Source: Clostridiales bacterium
Lineage (GTDB): Bacteria; Bacillota; Clostridia; Lachnospirales; CAG-274
Assembly (NCBI GenBank): GCA_021204175.1
Contig: JAJPZT010000054.1
Location: forward strand, 17,753 to 81,752
Direction of reading: 5' to 3'
Length of the DNA: 64,000 bases
The notes beneath the pieces are model-generated. The model had not been told where the DNA came from and searched no databases. It saw only the letters and a program-made list of their open reading frames with translations. Shown in pieces: positions 16,947 through 24,227 of this stretch (position 1 is the stretch's first letter; the number at the start of each line of letters is the position of its first letter). Made by a program: the position numbers and the translations under genes.

Positions 16947-19643
16947 TTAAAGATCTTCGCTGTATTTATCGCTTTTTATTAAGTTTTCCTTTACTGTAAG
17001 AAGCTGGAGATTTTCGGGCTCGGTAAAACCTCCCTGTGAAAGAGGAATTATGTGGTCTATTTGAAAATCAAGCTTATTTTTGCTTCTGCAGCCGCTTTCC
17101 TTGCTGAAATAAAAGCCTTCGTCGTCGGTATATCTTCTGAAGATTTCATCTCTCAGCTTAAAGCCCAGCTCAGGGTATCTTTCCTTAATTTCCTGCAGAG
17201 GCAGCTCTTTTATTTTAATTAATTCGTTTTCGGTAATAGGTTCTGCAAAGCCTGTTTCATAATCTTCCGGGTGCTTCTGTTTATCTCTTTCTTTAAAAAC
17301 AAGCTGTCTGAAAGCCTTTGCATTGTTTACGCCGAAAAAAGCAGACCATTTGTCTTTATTCTTTTCCCATTCTTCATCTGCAAAGTCGATAATATCGCCT
17401 CCGGCTTCAACGGCATTTTTTACAACAAGGCTTATGTCATAATTTGAACGTTCTTCAAAGTCAATCAGCTTGGGAAGCTCTCCTGTTTGGCTGTAATAAT
17501 TTACAATATCCTCAATATCTCCTTTGTTATAGCCCAAAAGCGCCTCTTTTTCTCCGAAAAGTGTTTCGTCTATATGGTCTGCAAGCTCAGGGCTCTCAAG
17601 CTCTTCTTCCGAAACGTCGGGCAGCCAAGCCATAAGACTTTCGTAAGCTTCCTTCATACAGTCATAAACAAGAATATTGCAGCTTTTGGCTTCATCGTCC
17701 TCATCTTCACCCTTAACAAGGTATGAAAAATTATATATTCCCACGGGTATTCTTTCGATAAAATCCAAAGAAGAAAGCCTTTCGTCAATTGTTTCGTCGG
17801 CAATTTTTGCAAATTCTTCGATTTTTCCGATTGATATAAGACGTAAAATCTGCTTTTGGGTTTCTCTGTTGTTTATGTTGAAATCGGCGTTTGTGTCAAT
17901 GAAAAGCTTTTCGGGGTTGACCCATGCAATTTTATCCTTCCAGTCGTCTATAAAGCTTACAATATAGGCTGTTTTTGTGCCTCCTGCCCTTGTGCCTCTC
18001 AAAGCCCTTCCTATCATCTGGGTCATAAGAATGGTTGACTTTGTGGGACGGGTTAAAAACACCGTTTTTGTTTCCGGCAGGTCTGTGCCTTCCGTAAGAA
18101 TATTGACATTTATTATAACATTTATTTTGCCCTTTCGAAAATCATTTATTATAATTTCATTTTGTTTGGCTGACCTTACGACACTCGTCGCTGCGTCTCT
18201 TATATCCGAAACAACATAGCCGGACTTAATACCCTTTTCACGGAAAAGCGTATTAAGGGCTATCGCCATACCTACAGACGGGGCAAAAACTATTGTCTGA
18301 CCGTATTTTTCACTGTTGTTTTTATAGTGATCTACAATAAGGCTGTTTCGGTTTCTGTTGTTGAAAATTTGATTTGCAAGGTCGTTTCCTATGCTGCCGA
18401 TGTCGAAAAATTTATCGCCTACTATTCTGTCTAATTTCTCCTTGCCGCCGCAGGCTTCGAAAAGCTTTGTCATATCCTCCCCTGTTTTCACCGATTCAAA
18501 GTGAGGCTCGGACAAAATTCCTCTGTTTATAAGCTCCCTTAAATCGATTTTATAAACAATATCGTCGGGAAACAGCTTTTTAAGAAGACCAAGCTCATTT
18601 TCGGCAGTTCTGAAAGGGGTCGCCGTAAGCCCCAGCAGCTTATAGTTAGGGCAGTACTTCTTTACCTCGTCTATTATAGCCCTGTATTCCGAAGCGGCGG
18701 CGTGGTGTGCCTCGTCTATTACCAAAAACACTTTGTCTGAATTGGGCTTAAGCCAGTTTTTAACAAACTTCTCCATACCTCTTTTAAGGCTTGTTTTGCT
18801 TGAAATTATAATATCGTCGGAAGCCTTAATATGTATGGGCTTGTCGTGCTTTCCCGAAATTATTCTCCAGTTGTATTTGCTGCCGTTTTTCGAAACCTTT
18901 CTGCAGCAAACCTTTTCAAAGGCTTTTTCCGCCTGATTTAAAAGCTCGTGTCTGTGGGCAATCCACACAACCTTTCCGCCTTTGTCCAAAACATTTTCCA
19001 TAAGCCAGTAGGCGGCGGTTAAGGTTTTTCCTGCTCCCGTAGGAAGAACGAGAACGCCTGCATAGCTTGTGTTTTCGGAAATTGCGGCGGTCATATTTTT
19101 GACTGCTTCTATTTGATGCTCATAAAGTGAGATATTTGTGTTTTTTTCGTCAACTGTCATACTTCCGGCAGATTTATTTGCTGTAGGCTTATTAAGAGCA
19201 GTCTCAAAATCAAAGCCTAATTCTTCGCCGGTGCTGTTTTTGTCTGAAACAGAGATATTTTTACCCGACTTTAAACAACGTTTTTCCGCTGTTCTTATTT
19301 TACCTCTGTAATAATCCGTTTTAAACTTGTCGGGATAAAGCTTAACAAACTCCAAAAGCTCCTTATCCCTTTTCAAGCCGTAAAGAGAATCAAATTTATT
19401 TCTGTAAGGATTAAGTCTTCCGTCCTTTCTGGTTTTTATGCTTTTTTCGGCATAAATCAGTCCCTCTTCAAATTTTTTCTGCTTGTTAAGATAATAGCTT
19501 AAATTATTGTTTGCATAGGTATAACAGTCATCAAGCTCGAGACATTTTTTTAAGCATTCTTCCGCTTTATCGAATTTTTTTTGTTTTTCATACTCAAGGG
19601 CTTTTTCAAAATATTTGCCCGGATTTTTCGGTTTGAACATCAA
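16947..19643 (-). CDS. TPR - DEAH helicase - HNH nuclease protein
   Basis: The 898-aa protein has three parts. About 120 N-terminal residues look like TPR repeats (KKFDKAEECLKKCLELDD). An SF2 helicase core follows with PTGAGKT near residue 200, VFLVIDEAHHA, GLTATPFRT and a motif VI QMIGRALRG. The C-terminus is an HNH nuclease, FQIDHIIPLSQGG ... ENLQLLTVKENLIKSD, so the stop lies just after the nuclease motif. Helicase-nuclease fusions of this type are typical of anti-phage systems. It overlaps the upstream WYL gene by 4 bases, so the two are an operon and the WYL protein probably controls it. The exact named system is not known to me. Confidence 0.85.
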   Translation of the reverse strand: MMFKPKNPGKYFEKALEYEKQKKFDKAEECLKKCLELDDCYTYANNNLSYYLNKQKKFEEGLIYAEKSIKTRKDGRLNPYRNKFDSLYGLKRDKELLEFVKLYPDKFKTDYYRGKIRTAEKRCLKSGKNISVSDKNSTGEELGFDFETALNKPTANKSAGSMTVDEKNTNISLYEHQIEAVKNMTAAISENTSYAGVLVLPTGAGKTLTAAYWLMENVLDKGGKVVWIAHRHELLNQAEKAFEKVCCRKVSKNGSKYNWRIISGKHDKPIHIKASDDIIISSKTSLKRGMEKFVKNWLKPNSDKVFLVIDEAHHAAASEYRAIIDEVKKYCPNYKLLGLTATPFRTAENELGLLKKLFPDDIVYKIDLRELINRGILSEPHFESVKTGEDMTKLFEACGGKEKLDRIVGDKFFDIGSIGNDLANQIFNNRNRNSLIVDHYKNNSEKYGQTIVFAPSVGMAIALNTLFREKGIKSGYVVSDIRDAATSVVRSAKQNEIIINDFRKGKINVIINVNILTEGTDLPETKTVFLTRPTKSTILMTQMIGRALRGTRAGGTKTAYIVSFIDDWKDKIAWVNPEKLFIDTNADFNINNRETQKQILRLISIGKIEEFAKIADETIDERLSSLDFIERIPVGIYNFSYLVKGEDEDDEAKSCNILVYDCMKEAYESLMAWLPDVSEEELESPELADHIDETLFGEKEALLGYNKGDIEDIVNYYSQTGELPKLIDFEERSNYDISLVVKNAVEAGGDIIDFADEEWEKNKDKWSAFFGVNNAKAFRQLVFKERDKQKHPEDYETGFAEPITENELIKIKELPLQEIKERYPELGFKLRDEIFRRYTDDEGFYFSKESGCRSKNKLDFQIDHIIPLSQGGFTEPENLQLLTVKENLIKSDKYSEDL

Positions 19644-20644
19644 TTTTCACCATCACTTTCATATAAATTAAAAATTGTTTCCGCAAGACTGCAATACTCC
19701 TCCGCCAAATATTCAGGCTCGGCAATAACCATTCTGTCTGAAAACTGAAACAGCCAGCCCCAAAAGGCAGGGCTTATTTGGACAGTTACATTTGCGGTAA
19801 ACGTATCGTCGTCTGTTTTTGTGATTTTTGTGTTTTCGCCGAATTTATCGTGAATTACGCCCATAAGGGATTTGTCAAAGCTTAAGGCTATATTTTCGGA
19901 ATATCCGTCATACATTTTAAAGGCGTTTTCGGTATAGTTTTGCATTGCCGAATAGGATAAGACAGCTTCTTCGCTTATGTTTTCCTCTGATATTTCAACA
20001 GAGGTCATTTTATCAACCCTGTATGTGCACAGCTCATTGTATTTTGAAGTGTAGCACACAAGATAATAATTGCCTTCGTTAAACACAAGGGCAATTGGCT
20101 CGGCTGTGTAAAGGGCTTTGTTTTTTCTGTAAACCTTTTCGCCCTTTTCGTCAAGGTCAAAATAGTTGAATGTTATTTTTTTATATTCCCTTACTGCCTT
20201 TTCGAGTGCATCTACATTGTAAAATATACTTTCGTTGGAGTGCTTTTTTGTGTTTGTGTAAAGCAGGCTGTTTTTAAGAAGGTCGGCATAAAAGCTGCCG
20301 CCTAAATTTGCTAATTTTTCAGTCATTTCCTCTGTTTTTTTCTTGGTTATAAACGAAGACGCCTGAACTGCATCTATGAGAATTTTAAGCTCTGCAAGAC
20401 TGAAGCTTCTGTCCTCAACATAATAGCATTTGTTGTGTCCCACAGTCCCCGACATAACCTCATAGCCGAATTCGTTTAAAAGAGCAATGTCATTTGCCAA
20501 GGTTCTCCTGTCACAGGAAATCCCCATATTAACAAGCTTTTGACAAATTTGGTTTGTGGTCAGAGGATGAGCCTCATTTGTTTCCTGTCTTAAAAGCTCC
20601 CACAGCTTAAGCAGCTTTATTTTTTGATAGTTACTCTTTACCAT
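19640..20644 (-). CDS. WYL-domain transcriptional regulator
   Basis: I chose the ATG at 20644 (MVKSNYQKIK), which has a GAGGTG site. A further 21 codons upstream are open but overlap the promoter. The N-terminus is a winged helix (TTNQICQKLVNMGISCDRRTLANDIALLNEFG). It is followed by a WYL domain (AEPIALVFNEGNYYLVCYTSKYNELCTYRVDKM) and a WCX-like C-terminus. Length is 334 aa. WYL proteins commonly repress defence genes until a nucleic-acid ligand appears. An inverted repeat directly upstream of its own promoter suggests autoregulation together with the helicase gene. Confidence 0.88.
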   Translation of the reverse strand: MVKSNYQKIKLLKLWELLRQETNEAHPLTTNQICQKLVNMGISCDRRTLANDIALLNEFGYEVMSGTVGHNKCYYVEDRSFSLAELKILIDAVQASSFITKKKTEEMTEKLANLGGSFYADLLKNSLLYTNTKKHSNESIFYNVDALEKAVREYKKITFNYFDLDEKGEKVYRKNKALYTAEPIALVFNEGNYYLVCYTSKYNELCTYRVDKMTSVEISEENISEEAVLSYSAMQNYTENAFKMYDGYSENIALSFDKSLMGVIHDKFGENTKITKTDDDTFTANVTVQISPAFWGWLFQFSDRMVIAEPEYLAEEYCSLAETIFNLYESDGEN

Positions 20645-20678
20645 AAAACACCTCGTTTTCTCTTGTGAATTTACAATA

Positions 20679-20736
20679 ATTATAGCTTTCATATTTAATT
20701 TAGTCAATGCTTAACTGTCATAATTTTACGACAGTT
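20679..20736 (-). promoter_or_regulatory. Promoter and putative WYL operator
   Basis: A TTGACT -35 box (20702-20707) and a TATAAT -10 box (20679-20684) are 17 bases apart on the minus strand. Immediately upstream is a perfect inverted repeat, AACTGTC (20713-20719) and GACAGTT (20730-20736), with a 10-base spacer. It is a good candidate for binding of the WYL dimer encoded next. Confidence 0.75.
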
Positions 20737-20843
20737 GCGGGGATGAATTATCAAAAATAATTGTATTATAAACTTAAAGTATTAATGTTAAAATTATAAA
20801 TACGGGATTAACGGTTATATATAATAAAATGAGGGATGGCGGA

Positions 20844-20906
20844 ATGAAATTATTCGATATTATAAAAAAATATTGTAAAACAAGATATGGTGAAAACAAT
20901 AACTAA
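20844..20906 (+). CDS. Putative 20-aa peptide in its own small transcription unit
   Basis: The frame MKLFDIIKKYCKTRYGENNN begins 2 bases after a GGCGG stretch (20838-20842) and 9 bases after GAGGG (20831-20835). It is preceded by a TATAATA box at about 20819 and followed directly by a strong hairpin. Promoter, ribosome site, frame and terminator all fall inside about 150 bases. It could be a tiny basic, possibly amphipathic peptide, or the unit could be a small RNA with the frame by chance. No homologue is known to me. Confidence 0.4.
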   Translation: MKLFDIIKKYCKTRYGENNN

Positions 20907-20941
20907 AGACAGCCCTTCCAAACAAACGGAAAGGCTGTCTT
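20906..20941 (+). terminator. Hairpin terminator after the 20-aa frame
   Basis: Arms AAGACAGCCCTTCC and GGAAAGGCTGTCTT pair along 14 positions with one mismatch around an 8-base loop. The T-run after the stem is poor, so it may work as a stable RNA hairpin as well as a terminator. Confidence 0.6.
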
Positions 20942-20984
20942 GCAGGATTTATTTGAAACTACTCAATTGCCCGCTAAGAAACAT

Positions 20985-21325
20985 TATATCTTATTTTGGC
21001 AGTTTGAATATTGTTTCTATCATATCTGCCGGAAACTGAGCCATATCATCAATGCTTTTTTGGCTTCTGCTGACAAGCTATTCTCTAACCATGCTGTAAA
21101 AACCACTCTGAATAAATAAAAAAGCGCCTGTTAGTTTCACCATAACTATTGGGAACAGCATCTTCAATTGTACTTCTGATGTCAGAAAAATTAAAGGGCC
21201 TCATTACAAATTTAGGGTTAATATCTAAGTTTAAACGCAGAAAAGCGGCAAAAGCCTTATTATTATGAATATATTTAAATATATCTGCAGTTTGTTTAAT
21301 GAAGACCTTTACACGGCTTAGTATT
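20985..21325 (-). pseudogene. Relic of a TetR-like regulator (C-terminal part)
   Basis: Reading the minus strand gives a fragment KAFAAFLRLNLDINPKF followed by FFIYSEWFLQHG and a stop. After a frame change it continues as SIDDMAQFPADMIETIF. This order resembles the ligand-binding half of TetR proteins. There is no helix-turn-helix and no start, and a frameshift near 21080 breaks the fragment, so it is non-functional. The family call is tentative. Confidence 0.4.
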
Positions 21326-21366
21326 CATTCGTTAATTAAAGACGGGAAATCCTTGAGCAGATATTT

Positions 21367-21585
21367 TTAGAATTTTAATATGCTGAGATTTCCCTTGTGA
21401 ACTGATTTGTGACATTCTCGGCACAGGGTTATAATATTATCGGTTTTTGATGAACCTGAAAATTGAAAATCTATAATATGATGCCCCTCTGTATTTTCTG
21501 TTGAACCGCATATTTGACATGTATAAAAATCACGTTTCTTTCCCTGTTTTTGTGCCTTTATGTGAGAAGCATCCCTTTTGCTCAT
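21367..21585 (-). CDS. Small HNH endonuclease, 72 aa
   Basis: The start chosen is the ATG at 21585 behind a perfect GGAGG. This gives a 72-aa protein overlapping the upstream gene by 4 bases. YTCQICGSTENTEGHHIIDF and NIITLCRECHKSVHKG form a complete zinc-supported HNH motif: two CxxC pairs, the HH pair, N and the final H. The N-terminus is basic. It is the last gene of a four-gene cassette of very small proteins. Such minimal HNH proteins are usually DNA nucleases of phages or defence loci; its target is unknown. Confidence 0.8.
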   Translation of the reverse strand: MSKRDASHIKAQKQGKKRDFYTCQICGSTENTEGHHIIDFQFSGSSKTDNIITLCRECHKSVHKGNLSILKF

Positions 21586-21815
21586 ATTTTTCCTCCTTTT
21601 CTTTTGACAGTGGTTTTGATGCATTTTTGAGTTTGTTCCCGTCCGTTTTGAATAAGTCTGCCAACATCGCGGTTTTTGCCTGAAGCTATTGTTCCGCGGC
21701 TTAAGGGCGCATATTTGTTTTTGGCTTTTATGATTTCCTTTGTGAGTTCCGCTGCCTGATCTTGTGTTAAAGCTGTTACTACAGCAACTACTGAATTATC
21801 TTTTGTACCCGCCAA
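21582..21815 (-). CDS. Small basic hypothetical protein, 77 aa
   Basis: It begins at TTG, 7 bases after AAGGGGG, and ends overlapping the HNH gene by 4 bases. The middle is helical (LTQDQAAELTKEIIKAKNKY) and the C-terminus strongly basic (KCIKTTVKRKGGKI). I do not recognise a family. Its coupling to the HNH gene suggests a partner or DNA-binding specificity subunit, but no motif proves this. Confidence 0.6.
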   Translation of the reverse strand: MAGTKDNSVVAVVTALTQDQAAELTKEIIKAKNKYAPLSRGTIASGKNRDVGRLIQNGREQTQKCIKTTVKRKGGKI

Positions 21816-21827
21816 AATAATACCCCC

Positions 21828-22043
21828 TTAAAAAGTTTTTATATTTATTCCTGACCCGTCTACAATCTCTACGATGTTTTGACCGTAACCGATGGTGACA
21901 ATATTTTCAAGATCTACTCTGAATCCCAAGTTATCATTTACCAGACTTATTAAGTCTACTTCACCGTTTTGTCTTTGAACTGCTATAAAATCACTTGTTA
22001 CATTTATAACAGAATCTCCCTTGTTTAATACACCGATTTTCAT
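21828..22043 (-). CDS. Small hypothetical protein, 71 aa, beta-rich
   Basis: An AGGAGG site precedes the ATG. The sequence alternates hydrophobic and polar residues (VINVTSDFIAVQRQNGEVDLISL, with IVTIGYGQNIVEIV later), which suggests an all-beta fold such as a small barrel. No catalytic or metal motif is seen. It is the second gene of the 22424-21367 cassette, 24 bases after the hydrophobic-protein gene and 12 bases before the 77-aa gene. Confidence 0.6.
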   Translation of the reverse strand: MKIGVLNKGDSVINVTSDFIAVQRQNGEVDLISLVNDNLGFRVDLENIVTIGYGQNIVEIVDGSGINIKTF

Positions 22044-22067
22044 AATATACCTCCTATATTAACATCA

Positions 22068-22424
22068 TTAGGCAGCTTTTTCGCTGAATTCATTAGCTAT
22101 AATCCAACCTATACCTTCTGTCAATGCGCCTGCCGCAGCAGCATTTGCCGCATTTCCTACACCCGGAATCCATCCCAATATAACTTGTACAGCTGTTTTG
22201 CCTACGGTTGATGCTGCCTGACTGGCTAAACAAGCTTTTGCAGTACTTTTGTCAATCTCTTTTCCGAATACTTTGCCGAGAGAAATAATCATGGTAAGCT
22301 GAATTGGTGTTATTATTGCATTGTCACTTAATGGAACTTGGGCTAAGCCTGCGCCAACGCCGGCTGCGCCTAAACTTGCCGTATGAATGATACCGTGACA
22401 TAAAGTTTTTTCTGTTTTTGTCAT
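22068..22424 (-). CDS. Small hydrophobic protein resembling DUF697
   Basis: The 118-aa protein is glycine- and alanine-rich with two or three hydrophobic stretches. The pattern QVPLSDNAIITPIQLTMIIS, LGKVFG and WIPGVGNAANAAAAGALTEG resembles the DUF697 membrane-associated module, often fused to GTPases; here it stands alone. A stand-alone, glycine-zipper-like membrane protein in a defence region could form pores as an effector. That is speculation from composition and context. The ATG follows a GGAGG site. The gene heads the small cassette, behind a TTTGCAGG half-site and a -10 box. Confidence 0.65.
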   Translation of the reverse strand: MTKTEKTLCHGIIHTASLGAAGVGAGLAQVPLSDNAIITPIQLTMIISLGKVFGKEIDKSTAKACLASQAASTVGKTAVQVILGWIPGVGNAANAAAAGALTEGIGWIIANEFSEKAA

Positions 22425-22537
22425 ATTATATTCCTCCTTAAAAATTTATAAAAATGAGTATGTACTTGATGTTTAAAATGAAACGTATACCGATACTCCG
22501 CCGATGTTCACCTCCTATGGAGCTTTAATGTAAGTAT

Positions 22538-22583
22538 ATAATACCATATTAAAAAAACTGCGCTTTCAAAAAACCTGCAAAAA
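22538..22583 (-). promoter_or_regulatory. Promoter and TTTGCAGG half-site of the small-gene cassette
   Basis: TTTCAAAAAACCTGCAAA on the plus strand (22564-22581) is the same element found at 23350, 39423 and 39805. Downstream on the minus strand is a TATTAT box (22538-22543), then an isolated GGAGGTGAA (22507-22515) that is not followed by a usable start codon. The element sits roughly where a -35 region would, so it is probably an operator or activator site. Confidence 0.55.
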
Positions 22584-22594
22584 TCTGCTAACTG

Positions 22595-23269
22595 TCAGGC
22601 TGCCGAAAATTCAAAAGAACTGAAATCAAATATATCACCAAGCTTAAAAGTCATATCTTTGTTGTTATTTACTGTATCCTCAATTAAGCTGATAGTTTCT
22701 GTCAGATTTGTTTTGTCTTGTGATAAAACAAACAGCTCGGAAGTATTTTGTGCATCCCATAGTGCATCATGTATTTTACCTTTAAAGCTGTGTCCTGTAA
22801 GTGTAAGGGCTTTTTCCAGCGAAAGAAGCTTTGTTGATTTTATGAGCTGACAAAACTCTGTCTGAAAATCGCTCCAATTATTAAGCAAATTTGAAATGTT
22901 ATCGGTGATTTCTATGTTTTTAACCTTTAGCTCTTTCTTAACTTGCGAAAGATCATGTTCGCTCCAAGCATGTACAATGTAGTCACTGCCGTATTTTGAA
23001 CACCAAGCAGAAAATTTTTCTATAACGGTTTCAAACTTTTCCGCATTTGCGACCATAGCTGAGGTAATTCCTGTCAGGTCGGTTATTCTGGGAATTATTT
23101 CGCTGCACCACTGGGGTTTTACGAAAACTCTTAATTTTTCTGCAATTCTTGAATTTTCATCAAGCATTACAGCACCGATTTGAATAATTTCGTTTTTGCA
23201 GACCTTTCTTATTTTGCAGAATTCTCTTGAAACAGGGTTCATTTCCGTATCTATAAATATATGCATCAT
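22595..23269 (-). CDS. DnaQ-like 3'-5' exonuclease
   Basis: The 224-aa protein carries the DEDDh exonuclease motifs. FIDTEMNP at the N-terminus is Exo I (Asp and Glu), HAWSEHDLSQV in the middle is Exo II (Asp), and KGKIHDALWDAQNTSELF near residue 170 is Exo III with its His and Asp. ITDLTGIT is also typical. It acts on single-stranded DNA or RNA ends. It has its own promoter and a TTTGCAGG half-site upstream, separate from the MYG1 gene before it. In this setting it is a plausible processing nuclease of the defence region. Confidence 0.85.
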   Translation of the reverse strand: MMHIFIDTEMNPVSREFCKIRKVCKNEIIQIGAVMLDENSRIAEKLRVFVKPQWCSEIIPRITDLTGITSAMVANAEKFETVIEKFSAWCSKYGSDYIVHAWSEHDLSQVKKELKVKNIEITDNISNLLNNWSDFQTEFCQLIKSTKLLSLEKALTLTGHSFKGKIHDALWDAQNTSELFVLSQDKTNLTETISLIEDTVNNNKDMTFKLGDIFDFSSFEFSAA

Positions 23270-23323
23270 AATAAATTCTCCTTTCTCTTATGAATCATAA
23301 ATGGTTTTTAACTTCATATTTTT

Positions 23324-23369
23324 ATTATAAACTTTTTTTATTTTTTCTCTTTCAAAAAACCTGCAAAAA
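23324..23369 (-). promoter_or_regulatory. Promoter and TTTGCAGG half-site of the exonuclease gene
   Basis: The element TTTCAAAAAACCTGCAAA (23350-23367, plus strand) is followed on the minus strand by an A-rich stretch and a TATAAT box (23324-23329). The A-rich stretch AAAAAAAGTTTATAAT is shared with the copy in front of the VWA operon. Confidence 0.6.
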
Positions 23370-23406
23370 AAAACGGCATCTCCGCCGTCTTTAAGGTGTA
23401 GCTGTT

Positions 23407-24225
23407 TTATTGTTTTAATGCCTGTTTGCAGGCTTCTATGGCTTCTTCTTTACTTTTTGCATTTATTAAATAGCCGCTGTTATGACAGAATGTAAGCCCT
23501 TCGATGCCGGATATTTTTTTCAGCTCAGAGCTTTCGCCTCTCCATTTTTCCGGAAAATATTTTTTACACTCTTGAGAGCCTTCTGCCTTTGGAACTGCCT
23601 GAGCATTATATCCTCCTCTGTCGGAAGGATAAACAACAAAATAAACCTTTTCCGGAATTAGGATCTCTTTCCAAGGCATTCCGCCAGACAACACAACAAT
23701 CCCGTCCTTTTGATTTTTAAGAGCATTATATACTAAGCTTTTTGCTCTTTTTATACTTTTCATATTTTCTATTTCGTTTTGCAAAATTGTTTTTGCCATT
23801 TCCACTGCTTTGAAAAAACATTCGTCGGAGTCTGCGTTGCTGTCCCAGACAAGGTTAAACATTGTTATGGCACGGCAAAGCATATTGCTGCCGCCGAAAT
23901 TGTCTTGAATATCCAAGGGCTGAATAAAAGCTCTGTCAAAAACGGCTGCGGCAGCTTTTCCCACAAGACCGGTGCCGAATTCCCGCCACAAAAGCCCGAA
24001 AGAAGCATAGGGAATACCGTTTTCACGGCATTCCGCCTGCTTACTGTGGTGGTCATATTTTCCGCCGGGCAAATCAAAGGCTATTCCCTTAAAATCGTCG
24101 CTGAGAGAGTTTACACGTATGATTTTTATATCAGGGTATATTATTTTTAACAGAGCCGCCGAAAAAACATCATCAGCGTGAAATCTGCCTGTATGCGTTG
24201 CAGCGATTTTAAATATATTTTCCAT
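23407..24225 (-). CDS. MYG1/UPF0160-family DHH-type hydrolase
   Basis: The 272-aa protein opens with IAATHTGRFHADDVFSAALL, the MYG1 signature with metal-binding His and Asp. It has GGKYDHHSKQAE with the DHH triad at about residue 57 and ends with a HNSGYLINAKSKEEAI tail. MYG1 proteins are described as 3'-5' RNA exonucleases in eukaryotes; the bacterial role is unclear. It follows the 1261-aa gene by 2 bases, so it is translationally coupled to the large defence operon. That placement is unusual for what is otherwise a stand-alone gene. Confidence 0.8.
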   Translation of the reverse strand: MENIFKIAATHTGRFHADDVFSAALLKIIYPDIKIIRVNSLSDDFKGIAFDLPGGKYDHHSKQAECRENGIPYASFGLLWREFGTGLVGKAAAAVFDRAFIQPLDIQDNFGGSNMLCRAITMFNLVWDSNADSDECFFKAVEMAKTILQNEIENMKSIKRAKSLVYNALKNQKDGIVVLSGGMPWKEILIPEKVYFVVYPSDRGGYNAQAVPKAEGSQECKKYFPEKWRGESSELKKISGIEGLTFCHNSGYLINAKSKEEAIEACKQALKQ

Positions 24226-24227
24226 AG

